From NCBI GenBank assembly GCA_038380435.1, contig JAWZYU010000678.1, positions 23,043 through 87,042 of the forward strand: a stretch of 64,000 nt of DNA, in the 5' to 3' direction. The notes under the pieces were generated by a model. That model saw only the letters and a program-made list of their open reading frames with translations, made no database searches and was not told the origin of the DNA. Position 1 is the stretch's first letter, and each line of letters starts with the position of its first letter. Made by a program: the position numbers and the translations under genes. This stretch comes from Ryuthela nishihirai (Eukaryota > Arthropoda > Arachnida > Araneae > Heptathelidae). Of the stretch, positions 53,025 through 64,000 are shown piece after piece.

Positions 53025-53030
53025 TATAAA
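53025..53030 (+). promoter_or_regulatory. TATA box of the 599-bp element
   Basis: GGTATAAAAGGGTCGGTC, 56 bases before the ATG at 53,081, is a strong TATA-box match at a sensible distance from a start codon. Confidence 0.6.
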
Positions 53031-53080
53031 AGGGTCGGTCCTCACACCCAACGGCATTTCTACCGTGGATTGCCGAGAGG

Positions 53081-53317
53081 ATGGCTGGTTATACTAACCA
53101 CGAAATGGCGGATATGCACTTCGTGTACGGTGCGGCGGACTCAATTACATTCCTGTTAATAAAATGTTTTCTGAAGTATCTCCTCTCCTTCTTGTGTTCA
53201 TTCTTTAAATGTGACAGTGGAAAACTACCTTTTAACTTCTCACCGCTTCCGGTGATACATTCTATGACGAATATTGCTCGTATGCTGATGATAATGAATA
53301 TTGCTCGCATTCTATGA
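53081..53317 (+). pseudogene. Truncated DUF4817-like protein start
   Basis: MAGYTNHEMADMHFVYGAAD is close to the N-terminal pattern of DUF4817 helix-turn-helix proteins associated with arthropod Tc3/mariner-like elements. After about 21 residues the frame leaves the family (SITFLLIKCFLKYLLSFLCS), so only the start survives; an internal deletion has joined it to 3' sequence. Confidence 0.65.
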
Positions 53318-53702
53318 CGCATTCTATGTTGACGCATTCTATGACGCATTCTATTCTATGCTGATAATGACGAATATTGCTCGCATTCTATGACGAATAT
53401 CGCTCCGTTCCGACCATACATTCTATGACGAATATTGCTCGTATAGCTGCGTTCTACCACCCCGTAAAGTTTTGCCCACTTTTTCAGATTCACCCTGTAT
53501 AACCATATTTAACAAATGCAATGAGCCAATTGCTGCGCAGCAATAATATAGAGTAAACTGGATTTCCTTTTATAGATTCAAAAATCTGGTACTAAGCATT
53601 AATATGGTAATTAGCATTCGAATGCAGTATCAGAAAATAAAACAGTTTAAGATACACAAGATTAAAGTTGTATACCTAAAAGATCATTAGCTGTGGTCTG
53701 GT

Positions 53703-54354
53703 CAGTGGCGGCCCTCGTATAGGCACTGTGGAACTGCAGCACCCCCAATTTCAACTTGATATTATCAATAAAATTTAATATAATGAGTCGTTTTTTCTTT
53801 AATTCTTTATTTATACTTGTACAATATATAATTCTTAAGCTTAATGTCAGTAGCCATAACCCAGTTTATGAAAAAGATACAAAAATCTTTGTATGGAACT
53901 GTGCGCTTCACAGTACTAGCGGCGAGGTGTTTGACTGTTGTGCGCATGCGCACATAGGAAGCTACACGCGAGGCTGCAAGGGAGAGAGAGCACTGTCATT
54001 CCCGCAGTGCCGACCCTGGCGTGCTGGTTGAAGGTAGTTTTTTTTTACTCCGCGTGTGTTGTGCTTAAAAACCGTGTACCATATTCTTGAATGTGATAAA
54101 GTGTAGAATTAGATTATTATCCTGCTTCCATCTATTCTATTTGATTCATTTTTTTTTTTCGGTTTTTATTTATTTAACAGAAAACTTTAACCATGGCCTT
54201 GCATCCACAAGAAATAAATTCTGTGAGTGTAAATGAATTTCAACAGCTTAAGTTTTCACAACTGTCTCTCCATGAGAAAGTTGCAGTTAAGAAAAGAGGT
54301 AAAAGAGGTACAAAGGCTAAAAATCCTTTGGAACAGTACCCCCACTAATTTTAG
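53703..54354 (+). mobile_element. hAT deletion derivative
   Basis: Same terminal repeat (CAGTGGCGG) and 5' region as the hAT at 52,525, in opposite orientation, then the transposase start. It jumps to the element's other end (TACCCCCACTAATTTTAGCT) and lacks the last terminal bases, where block C begins with the overlap CTAATG. Confidence 0.88.
54193..54348 (+). pseudogene. hAT transposase N-terminal fragment
   Basis: MALHPQEINSVSVNEFQQLK then FSQLSLHEKVAVKKRGKRG, open for about 39 recognisable residues before the deletion junction. It lacks the frameshift seen at the corresponding place in the 52,038 copy. Confidence 0.75.
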
Positions 54355-56257
54355 CTAATGTTATCCTATGGAAATTAGTCCTAGCGAAAAATCTTTATAA
54401 CGCTCGAACCGTTGGAGATAGCGGGTTCGGACTACGTGATTCGGGATCTACGTCAAATTGCTTCACCCCCATATCGAGGACGAGGCTCTAAACTCAATAT
54501 TTAAAAAGTTTAAAATGAATTTTAAAATGTTAAAATCTCGAAAACCGCACGTCCCGTGTCGAATCTGGGTTCGGAATCGGACGCGTCTCGACGTGACGTT
54601 TCAGAAAAGGGGTCACATGATAGGGCTACCTCTAATACTTAAGAAGTTAGAATCAGCCAATCAGCATTCAGCATTTCAAAATTCTGGAATCCCATTCGTT
54701 CTAGATTGTAGAGGTAGATTTGGAATGCGCGCCCTTTTTCCAATGTAAAGGAATTCCTATGATAAGAACGCACTTATAATTTTCAACCAATGAAATGAAC
54801 TGGACGGATTCGTTCTCACTGGGCTTAAAAAAATGAGGGGCGTTTCATGATAATTCGGATCACGGATTCTTTTCTTACTATGAGGACTGAAGGGATAGAG
54901 ATTTTATCCCTAACGAAATAGATAAATAAATATTTTTAACCAATCACAGCTCAGGAAGCTGATTAAGTAAGGGTTAAAATGGCTCCTAACTCTCTGTGAC
55001 TTACTACTAGTATTTCCTATGCCTCAGAATAGGGAATCATGGGAGTCACCAAATGGACTAATTAAAGTATTTAAATATATTTTTAACTTTAAATCTTCCA
55101 TATTTAAAAAAACATAATTCAATAATTATTTTTAACCAATCACATTTAAACATTCAGATGCCAACGGATTCTATTGGATACTTCATTTCAGCTCTGAACT
55201 ACTGTATTCTGGAGTCTGCAACATACGAAGTACATTGCACATGAGATCTGCGCATACCTAGGACCTTTACACATGAATTGTAATATAAGGACATATCTAT
55301 GACGTCACATATGAATAACCAATCATCTCAAACCTTAACGATGACATCAGGATATAATTATCCCAATATATATCCTATGATAATACATAGGCGCACTCAA
55401 TCTCAGCATTTCAATCTCCTTATACATATACATAGACAGCATTATGACGTCACAATTTATTAGCTAATCAGCTTTGTCGCGTGATTTCAATTAACCAATC
55501 AATTCAAACCTTAATCATGACATCACTGTATATTTATCCTAATGCTTTGGTATACGGACAGTAAAAATTCACCCGCCCCTGCGATGGCACCATGCTTTCT
55601 CTACGGAGTTCTTCAATTGCACTCCTCACATGTTAACCTATGGGTAATCTGGGTCAAACATTCACTAAGTGTAGCCACTAAATTAAAGAATTAATTAATT
55701 ATTTATTTTTCTACTACTCTTATTCTGCAGTATAGGGATATGGCATTCTTCATGTCTTTAAAAACATGGATGCTTACAGGTAGACAGGGATGTAAGAAGG
55801 ATGAGACTTATTTTAACCAATTCTGGGGCGTTTTTTATAATAATTTCACTCTTTTCCCTTTTATCCCATACTCCGCAAAGGATCGATACACTTTTTAAAT
55901 ACTTTCAATGGAGTGAAAGGACTTTTTTATTACATTTTAATTTCACCTAGCCTAATCTCATACTATTAACATACGGATGAGCTGTATCTCAACTTCTAAT
56001 CACTCTTTTCACCTTTCTTCATAGTTTTCAATCCTCTTTCATTCTATACATAGGGCAAGCCTCAAAACCCTCCACAGAGTGAAGCCACAGGGCCCGTGCA
56101 AAATAGTCCCCAACTCACAAGGGGAAGACTTGCCGCAAAGCCCCTTGCAACGGGAAACCGCAGGGCCCATATATAAAATGCCCCCAACCCGCGAGAGACG
56201 CACGCCCCGAAAAGCCCAGAACCCTCACTATATTAGACTTACTCATCAGAGAGAGGG
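54355..56257 (+). repeat. Block C, copy 4
   Basis: Begins inside the block at CTAATGTTATCCTATGGAAA and continues co-linearly, with the CCAAT cluster and TGACGTCA sites (about 55,301 and 55,446). Confidence 0.87.
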
Positions 56258-57015
56258 GGGTCTCAGTCGGTAGAGCGCCAGGCTCGTAATCTGCATTTCC
56301 CAGGTTCGAGTCCCAGCTGGGGCAGCGTTGAGATTTTACGTCCGAAACCTTCATGTACAGTCGCTCAAAAAGTATCCGAACACTATGGTTGATTACAGAA
56401 TTCAGAAAAAATATATGGCAACGATTTTTTTTTACAAATCAGCGATCTGGAAACCTTCGTATACAGGCACTCAATAAAGTATCCGAACACTACGTTTGAT
56501 TACAGAATTCAGAAGAACTATCTGGCAACATTTTTTCTTTACAAATTACCGATCTGGCAACCTTCGTGTACAGTCGCTCAATAAAATACCCGAAGACTAT
56601 GGTTGATTACAGAATTCAGAAAAAAATCTGGCAACTTTTTTTAGCAAATTAGTGATCTGGCAACCTTCGTGTACAATACATGACAGTTGCACAAAAAATA
56701 TCCGAACATTATAATGATTACAGAATTCAGAAGAAATATCCGGCAACGATTTTTTTTTACAAATTAGTGATCTGGAAACCTTCGTGTACAATACATTTAC
56801 AGTTGCTCAAAAAAATATCCCAACACTATGGTTGTTACAGAATAGAGAAAAAATATGCGGCAACGATTTTTTTTAGAAATTGGCGATCTGGCAATCTTCG
56901 TTTAATGTACACGAAGGTTGTCAGATCACTAATTTCTAAAAAAAATCGTTGCCGAATATTTTTTCTCTATTCTGTAATCAACTATAGGGTTGGGATATTT
57001 TTTTGAGTGACTGTA
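56258..57015 (+). repeat. SINE-A head and MITE-half satellite array 6
   Basis: A SINE-A head (CAGTCGGTAGAGCGCCAGGC to CAGCGTTGAGATTT) joins five to six forward halves at TGTACAGTCGCTCAAAAAGT, ending in an inverted half after TTCGTTTAATGTACACGAAG (about 56,895-56,915). The blocks on the two sides are in opposite orientation. Confidence 0.9.
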
Positions 57016-57190
57016 CACATTAAACAACACGCTGGATGGTTTTGATAAGAGACTACTATCTGTCTCCCAACAGTTGTCCAGTGGGTCCCTTTTCCCCAAA
57101 CTACTTTGAGCTCTCGGGGTGCTTGTGACCTCGCCATTTAGCCCATTGCGTACAAAACATGTCCTCACAGGTAAAACAACACAACTCCCT
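57016..57190 (+). mobile_element. SINE-A 3' fragment, inverted
   Basis: Same as 36,161-36,330. Confidence 0.8.
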
Positions 57191-58390
57191 TTGTTTGTTT
57201 AACTATTATTCATTTTTAATCTGTATTTCATAAATATAAATTATTTTTCTAGTTAAGGATTTTTTACCTCTTATTTACTAAAATAATCCAAACGATTGCA
57301 CTCTATGATGTGACGCAGATCTTCAGAATATTCTTAATAGAAAAGCTTTTTTAAACTCTTCTAAATAAAAAAAATTGTTTTAAAGCCCCCCTTTAAAACT
57401 TTCAAGGTGTGGGCAATCACTGAATCCATCAGTATTTTGAACTCTAAGGGCAATAATTTTGAAATGATCAGACGAAAGAACGGCTTCTGGAATAAAATAA
57501 ATGAATTTTCATCTGCATAGTTTGTTGGTGAGATCTGGCAACGAAAACAGACTTTTCTAAACGATATACAGGTAGTGCAGCTTCCATAGAGTCTTAATGT
57601 AAAATCAAGTCATTGGTGTACAGATGGAAATTAGTTTTAAATCCTTCTGTAATTACTTATTATTATTCAAGTATACTAATATTATTTATTTATGGTTTAT
57701 TTATTAATAATTTAGTATTTACTGATTTTAAAAATTTGTAATATTTACTCTTTGGCCTCTTTTAAGTGTTTTTTCTGCTTGTTTTACTTATAGAAGTTGA
57801 TTCAAGAAAAATAATTTCAAATGATCAAGTATTAAAACCATTCTTCAAATGTGAAATTCAATTCAATTTTTTTCTTGAAATATCAATATCTCCAGCTTCG
57901 TGTACAGGAGTTATACCTGTCCACTAGGGTTAAGTTATTACCTTAGCCCTAGGGCCATTTATCCCATTCTCTGCAATAAAATACCGATCAGACGAAGCTT
58001 TTCTAATAAAATTAATGAATTATCGTCTGCATATCATGTTAGCGAGATCTGGCAACTAAAACAGAGTTAAATGTTATTTGGGAAGAATTAACCTTTTGCA
58101 ATAAATTGCAGAGATTTTAAGAGTATCCCTCTACCTGTCTAGAAGTATTCAAACGCCTTCTTCGTTCCTACAATAAACATTGTTTAGAAATTGAAACATC
58201 ATTTAGAAATTGAAATGAATTAATGCACTGAATAATAATAATGGATTTCAAAAACACTCTAACTGTAAGGTGACTGAAATGTGAGATTGCGAGAAAAACG
58301 CTGCTATTTATCAATAAAACTATCTACCTCATCTCTAAAGCTGACAAACCAAAATCAATATCTGGTTCTTATTGCGAAACTGTATTTCTA
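57191..58390 (-). repeat. Block D, inverted diverged copy
   Basis: Reverse complement of block D with several deletions (for example near 57,690 and 58,070). Non-coding. Confidence 0.82.
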
Positions 58391-59250
58391 TAAAACCGTG
58401 AAACTATACTACACATGAAATTGAAGAAAAATATTCCGAAAGTATTTAAAAAGTATATCAATCCTTTGCGGAGTGTTATATAAAAAAGAAAAGAGTGAAA
58501 TTCCTATGAAAATGGCTCTAGAATTGTTTAAAAGTGATGTGAAAACCCTTACATTGCTCTGCCCTGTAGGCATCCATCTTTGTAAAAACATGAAGAATGC
58601 CAGATTCCTCTATCTGCAGAATAACCGTAGTCGAAAAATAAATAATTAAATTGATTTATTTCATGGCTAGACTTGGTGACTGTTTGACCCAGATTACCCA
58701 TAGGTTAACATGTGAAGAGTTCAAGTGAGGAGCTCCATAGAGAAAACATAGTGCCATCGGAGGGGTGGTTGACTGGACTTTAAAATAAAAATTGTAAGTA
58801 TGGAGTCATGTGATCCCTGTAGTTTGAAATGATTGGCTGTCATCAATTTTGATAATGAGGTCTGTCTTCTGATTGGCTGAATCTGTGTCACGTGATAAGG
58901 TTGTCCTTATATGGCATATTGGATCGTTATGTGGCATATTGATGTACATGTCAAATGTATGTGCAGTAGTTATGTGTGACGTCATAGGTATGCGCAGATT
59001 GAATGCGCTGTAGTATTCTAAAGGAGTATAAATTAGGATAACTATACCCTTAAGGTTTGAACTAATTAGCTACTTATGTATGACGTCATCGATCTGTCCT
59101 AAAATGGCAATTCATGTGTAGACGTCCTAGATAGGCGCAGATCTGATGTTCAATGTACTTCGTATGCCAGAGAGTGTAGAATAGAGGTGAAATTAAGTAT
59201 CCAATCGAATCCGTTGACATCTTAAGATTTAAATGTGATTGGATCTCGGT
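58391..59250 (-). repeat. Block C, inverted, strongly diverged copy
   Basis: Recognisable by GGTTAACATGTGAGGAGTTC-like, GATTGG and TGACGTCAT (58,979; 59,090) stretches, but far more diverged than other copies. It suggests that block C is older than the recent amplification. Confidence 0.75.
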
Positions 59251-59640
59251 GGTCTTTAACGGACAACCCCTGGTCAGATTTTTTGCGTTGCCAGATCCCT
59301 TAATATTGGCGACGAGACTTTGAAAATATTAGCCTCCGCTAATTTATAAAGGCTCGAATTACCTACTATAAAAGCAAATTGCCTGTTAGGTGGATTTGTA
59401 AACCTTTCCCACGACGCGCGTTTTGTTCTCTGGCCCAAGGCGGAAACAGGCGGAATTCGTCGTGTTTGGGGGGTGAGCGAAAGACAAGTGAGAACGAATC
59501 TGTCAAGTAATGAATCTTTAGGCCACGTGACTCTACTTTGGACATTAGTAAAGGGTCCTTTTTTTTTACCTTTCTGGGTAAAATGTCTTTTTCTCTCTTG
59601 CTTTCCGTCCATTTTGACAATCAGATTTCTTTTACCTTTG
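59251..59640 (-). repeat. Block B, inverted, diverged copy
   Basis: Retains CTACTATAAAAGCAAATTGC, CGAATTCGTCGTGTTTGGGG, GGCCACGTGACTCTACTTTG and the T-rich end. The reading frame seen in other copies is not open here. Confidence 0.75.
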
Positions 59641-59724
59641 GTCTCCTTCTATGGGACCTAGGGTTTTCAGACTATACAGTCACTTTGGGGCAACCCTTTT
59701 TCACCACTAGGGGGCCCTGTTCAC

Positions 59725-60035
59725 AACATTCGTGTCACGCGACACCAAGGTTGCCAGATCACTAATTTCAAAAAAAAAAATCGTTGCCTGATATTTTTTC
59801 TGAATTCTCTAATCAACCATATTCTTCGGATATTTTTTTTTTCAGGGACTGTACGTGTGACTTGCCCTTTTGGTAATCTGGCCTCTTTTATTTCTAAGGG
59901 CATTTTTCTGGGGTGCTTTTTTAGGTTGCCAGTGGGTCAGCTCCCCCAGCCTTCTGTGAACCTATGGGGTCCTTGTGATCTTGACATTTAGTCCAATGTG
60001 TGCAACAAAATTGCCGCTCAGAAGTTAATCAACCC
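59725..60035. mobile_element. Worn MITE half and SINE-A 3' fragment
   Basis: A MITE half (CACCAAGGTTGCCAGATCAC to AGGGACTGTACGTG, 59,740-59,852) followed by a diverged SINE-A end (AGTGGGTCAGCTCCCCCAGC to AAAATTGCCGCTCAGAAG, 59,925-60,030). Confidence 0.75.
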
Positions 60036-61080
60036 TGTACAGATTGTTAGAAACAACTCCACTACTTTCCATAAAGAAAATCCCTATGTTAGGTCAAATG
60101 GAAAGTTATCGTCGAAGCTCTATAACTGCTAAAATAAGTTTTTTTTTGTTTTGAAAAATGCGATTGCAGATAAAGATCTCAATTAAATCAATATCTCGAT
60201 TTTCAACAATATTCGTTCAGTATTTAATGAGTTATTTGAATATTTAACGATAAGATTGCCAACCAGAAAAATTGACTTCAGAAGAATCTTAGTAACAAGT
60301 ATTATTGTATCAAAGTGTTTAATAAAATAAGTTTGTATTTTAGAACTTTGTGTAAAGAATTCTTTCACTATTCTTCAGTTTTGCTGAAGTTTCTTAAGAC
60401 GGTTCGAATCCCACTACGTCGGATATTATTTTTTTTTTTTGACATCTAAGTATTGATTGAATCAGAAAAGATGCGTCTCAGCCCTATCGCAATCAACTAG
60501 ACAATTGAACAATTGGGTTAAAAAGCATTTTATTCTGGGAAAGGTACATCAGATCGGACGGACCGATGGCGAAATAGGACGAATGAACCGAAACGGAAAA
60601 TTGTCAATCTGACAACAAAGGACAACTCCAATACCTATATGTGAGGCAACAGTGCTTTCTGAAGACTTTCGTATCGTATACTGTTTTCGCTACGCCACAA
60701 CTGGAATTCGAAAAAACAACTGTTGTTCCTCCATTGTTATCGGTTGGCTTCGAAAAACGATCCCCGGATGTACCCAATGCAAATTCACGTCTCTTTCCGT
60801 CATCGGGCATGTTCACTTACAATTCTGCAAACAACACAAAGGTCAAAGCGATTCTTTCATAAATGCGGACTCGTTACTGTAGGAAAAACCACAAGTATTG
60901 AACTGCCAAGGAGGTTCTTGTTGTTTGTTACAAAACATACCCCCCATTAAATGAATATGGGGTCACTTTCGGTCGCCTATGCTGCGATTGGTTCCTTAAC
61001 CAACCTCCTACAGAGGTTGTATCATTCGCATTCGGGGTTTCCATACCTGCAATTACATTTGGTACATTGTAAACTTCCAT
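60036..61080. other. Unassigned region
   Basis: About 1 kb not matching the other blocks. Overlapping open frames of 70-76 codons at 60,604-60,950 show no recognisable motif. A B-box-like GGTTCGAATCCC occurs at about 60,402 without an A-box. Confidence 0.4.
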
Positions 61081-61646
61081 AGGGCTTGGAAATCCCGCCG
61101 TCCGTCGGATGTGACGTTAAGTCGCGTGAGGGAGAGCCATACCCTGTGCACGTTAGAGAACACGCTGGATGGCCTTGACTTTAATATCTATATATCTTCG
61201 TACTCAGGAGACTTGGCACTTCAATGTATTGAATGGCTTTGTTGCCAGATTCCGTGTCAACCTTTTTCCCCCGGCGGAATGCATATTTTAGAAATTCGGA
61301 GCAAAACAACTTTTGAACAACCCAACGTTAAAGAAAACAGTGGATGGCCTTGACGGAAGGCTATCATCTGTCTCCCATCAGCTGTTCCAGAGGTCCCCAA
61401 CCTTCTCCGAGCCTTCGGGGTACTTGTGCCTGGCCATTTATCCCATGGTGTGCAAAAAAGTGCCGCTCAGTGTTAAAACAATCCAAATACACTTACGATT
61501 GGTTTACTGAGTACTACTCCTTAACAGATTCAGATGTTTATGTGGGTGTTGTAATGAAACGATTAAATGTAGTGCTGATAACCTCGAAAAATGAAATGAT
61601 GCCTAAGTTTCAGAATATGACGGCAATGGATTTGGCAGCGATTTTT
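61081..61646 (+). repeat. SINE-A fragment and block E, copy 4 (5'-truncated)
   Basis: A SINE-A body piece (61,081-61,175) joins block E at CTTTAATATCTATATATCTT. Contains the captured exon frame from 61,530 (SDVYVGVVMKRLNVVLITSK), where AGAG before the exon is lost and the 3' end is replaced by SINE-A after LAAIF. Confidence 0.82.
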
Positions 61647-62180
61647 GACCTCTGAGCGGCACTTTTTTGCACACCATGGGCTAAATGGCCAGGTCACATG
61701 GACCCCCTAAGGCTCAGAGAAGGTTAATGGACCCAATGGAAAACCTGTTGGGAGACAGATGGTAGCCTCCCGTCAAGACCATCCAGTGTGTTCTTTAACA
61801 TTGGGTTGTTTTACCTCTGAGCGGCACCTTTTTGCACACCATGGGCTAAATGGCCAGGTCACATGGACCCCCTAAGGCTCAGAGAAAGTTAGGGGACCCA
61901 ATGGAAAACCTGTTGGGAGACAGATGGTAGCCTCCCGTCAAGACCATCCAGTGTGTTCTTTAACATTGGGTTGTTTTACCTCTGAGTGGTACTTTTTTGC
62001 ACACCATGGGCTAAATGGCCAGGTCACATGGACCCGTAATGCTGAGAGAAGGTTTGTGGACACACTGGAACACCTTTTGAGAGACACATGGTAGCATCCC
62101 GTCAAGGCCATCCAGTGTGTTCTTTAACGTTGGTTTGTTTTACCTCTGAGCGGCACGTTTTTGCACACCATGGGCTAAAT
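61647..62180 (-). repeat. Block F, copy 4: SINE-A 3' array
   Basis: Three units plus a start, cut at TGCACACCATGGGCTAAAT where the variant MITE array begins, the same junction as at 35,073. Confidence 0.87.
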
Positions 62181-63370
62181 TTCAGAAAAACTATCTGGCA
62201 ACGACGTTTTTATAAATGAGGGATCTGGCAACCTTCGTATAGAGTCGCTCAAACGAATATTCGAACAATATATTTCAAAAAGAGTATCTGGCAACGATGT
62301 TTTTAGAAATTGGGGATCTGGCAAACTTCGTGTACAGTCGCTCAGACAAATATTCGAACAAGATATTTCAGAAAGAGTATCAGGCAACGACGTTTTTTGA
62401 AATCAGGGATCTGGCAACCTTCGTGTACAGTCTCTCAAACAAATATTCCAACACTATAGTTGATTTCGGAAAGAGTATCTTTCAACGACGTTTTTTGAAA
62501 TCAGGGATCTATCAACCTACTTGTACAGTCGCTGAGACAAATATTCGAACACTATATTTCAGAAAGAGTATTTGGCAACGACGTTTTTAGAAATCAGGGA
62601 TATGGCAACCTTCGTGTACAGTCGCTCAAACAGATATTCGGACACTATAGTTGATTTGAGAAATAGTATCTGGCAACGACGTTTTTAGAAAATAGATATC
62701 TGGCAAACTTCGTGTAGAGTCGCTCATACAAATATTCAAACACTATAGTTGGTTTCAGAAAGAGTATCTGGCAACGACGTTTTTAGAAATTAGGGAACTG
62801 GCAACCTTCGTGTACAGTCGCTCAAACAAATATTCGAACACTATAATTGATTTGAGAAAGAGTTATCTGGCAACGACGTTTTTAGAAATCAGGGAACTGG
62901 CAACTTTCGGGTACAGTCGCTCAAACAAATATTCGAACACTATAGTTGATTTCAGAAAAAGTATCTGGCAACGAGGTTTTTAGAAAATATGGATCTGGCA
63001 ACCTTCGTGTACAGTCGCTCAAACAAATATTCGAACACTATACTTGATTTGAGAAAAAGTATGTGACAACGACGTTTTAAGAAATCAACTGGTAACGACG
63101 GTTTTTTTTTTTTTTTTAGAAATTAGGGATCTGGTAACCTTCGTGTACAGTATCTCAAACAAATATTACAACAATATGGTTGATTAGAGAATTCAGAAAA
63201 AGAAACTGGCAACGATTTTTTTAGAAATTAGCGATCTGGCAATCTTCGTGTGCTGTACACGAAGGTTGTAAGATCACTAATTTCTAAAAAAAAAATCGTT
63301 GCCCGATATTTTTTCTCTATTCTGTAATCAACCATAGTGTTCGGATATTTTTTTGAGTGACTGTACACAT
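62181..63370 (+). repeat. MITE-half satellite array 7, variant units
   Basis: About eleven variant units (TTTCAGAAAGAGTATCTGGC, AACGACGTTTTTAGAAATCA, CTCAAACAAATATTCGAACA), ending in a standard half and an inverted half across TTCGTGTGCTGTACACGAAG (about 63,246-63,264). Homologous as a whole to array 5. Confidence 0.9.
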
Positions 63371-63545
63371 TAAACAGCACGGTGGATGGTTTTGATAAGA
63401 GACTACCATCTGTCTCCCAACAGTTGTCCAGTGGGTCCCTTTTCCCCAAACTTCTTTAAGATCTCGGGGTGCTTGTAACCTGGCCATTTAGCCCATTGTG
63501 TACAAAACATGTCCTCACAGGTTAAACAACCCAACTCAATTTCTT
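63371..63545 (+). mobile_element. SINE-A 3' fragment, inverted
   Basis: Same junction with the MITE as at 36,161 and 57,016. Confidence 0.8.
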
Positions 63546-64000
63546 TGTTTAACTATTATTCATTTTCAATCTCTATAAATATAAATTATTTTTCTAGTTA
63601 AGGATTTTTTTACCTTTTATTTACTAAAATAATCCAAACGATTGCTCTCTATGTTATATGACGGAGATCTTCAGCATATTCTTAATAGAAAAGCTTTTTT
63701 AAATTCTCTTAAATAAAAAAAATAATGTTTTGAACCCCCCCCCCCCCCCCCCCCCCTCTTTAAAACTTTCAAGCTGTGGGCAATCACTGCATCCATCAGT
63801 ATTTTGAACTCTAAGGGCAATTGTTTTCAAATGATCAGACGAAAGAACGGCTTCTGGAATAAAATAAATGAATTTTCATCTGCATAGTTTGTTGGTGAGA
63901 TCTGGCAACGAAAACAGACTTTTCTAAACGATGTACAGGTAGTTCATCTTCCATAGAGTCTTAATGTAAAATCAAGTCATTGGTGTACAGATGGAAATTA
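63546..64000 (-). repeat. Block D, inverted copy, cut by window edge
   Basis: Reverse complement of block D's end; includes C(22) at 63,735-63,756 where other copies have CCCCCC. Confidence 0.85.

Larger units (their letters stand above)
52899..53497 (+). mobile_element. 599-bp inverted-repeat element with transposon gene start
   Basis: About 85-base terminal inverted repeats beginning CAGGGTGAATCTGAAAAAGT, flanked by TATA (a TA or TATA target). Inside lie a TATA box, the start of a protein, and many copies of ATTCTATGACGAATATTGCT near the right end. Looks like an internally deleted copy of a larger DNA transposon. Confidence 0.88.

Noticed and set aside
60604..60950. Overlapping 70-76 codon frames as a small gene
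   Set aside because: Three mutually overlapping frames on both strands without motif, start context or homology; treated as chance.

Overview
The window is repeat-dominated animal nuclear DNA, most likely arthropod and possibly a chelicerate (a weak inference from AT-rich sequence and element types). The only conserved host protein-coding sequence I can identify is the terminal exon of RPS27A (ubiquitin-eS31 fusion). It occurs twice, at the left edge (1-122, +) and at 42,286-42,435 (-), inside the two arms of an inverted duplication (about 1-1,705 against about 40,313-42,420). Almost everything else is mobile DNA or satellite-like sequence derived from it.

Layout. 1-4,835: RPS27A arm, a head-to-head cluster of a tRNA-derived SINE (SINE-A), a first array of MITE halves, and unassigned AT-rich DNA. 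4,836-39,900: a large composite repeat that I divide into blocks E, F, B, C, D in the recurrent order E-F-B-C-satellite-SINE-B-D-satellite. Two nearly complete direct units (12.3-20.6 kb and 20.6-30.5 kb) lie between partial ones, and the series then inverts at a satellite array near 36.0 kb. A complete-looking RTE-type LINE with an open 989-codon ORF (8,391-11,360) interrupts the first partial unit. 39.9-42.5 kb: the second RPS27A arm. 42.5-54.3 kb: more ordinary DNA with old LINE fragments, solo MITEs, a Tc1 transposase relic, an hAT transposon split by a SINE-A copy with a 12-bp target duplication, a third SINE, and a 599-bp inverted-repeat element keeping a TATA box and the start of a DUF4817-like protein. 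54.4-64 kb: another C-satellite-inverted D/C/B fold-back, then E, F and satellite again.

The most interesting structure is how the repeats are built. A roughly 213-bp palindromic Tc1/mariner-like MITE (TA target sites, ends CAGTCGCTC) occurs as intact solo hairpins and also as arrays in which only one half is tandemly repeated about every 100-115 bp. Several arrays end in one inverted half, so they keep inverted ends, and the large fold-backs of the flanking kilobases switch orientation exactly there. In parallel, the 3' parts of two unrelated SINEs have become tandem arrays (164-bp and 88-bp periods for SINE-A, 118 bp for SINE-B). Block C carries a dense CCAAT/CRE/E-box cluster copied with every unit, and block E carries what looks like a captured 3'-terminal exon of an unidentified gene.

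Limits: alignments were done by eye, block boundaries are good to tens of bases, and family names rest on motifs rather than database searches.
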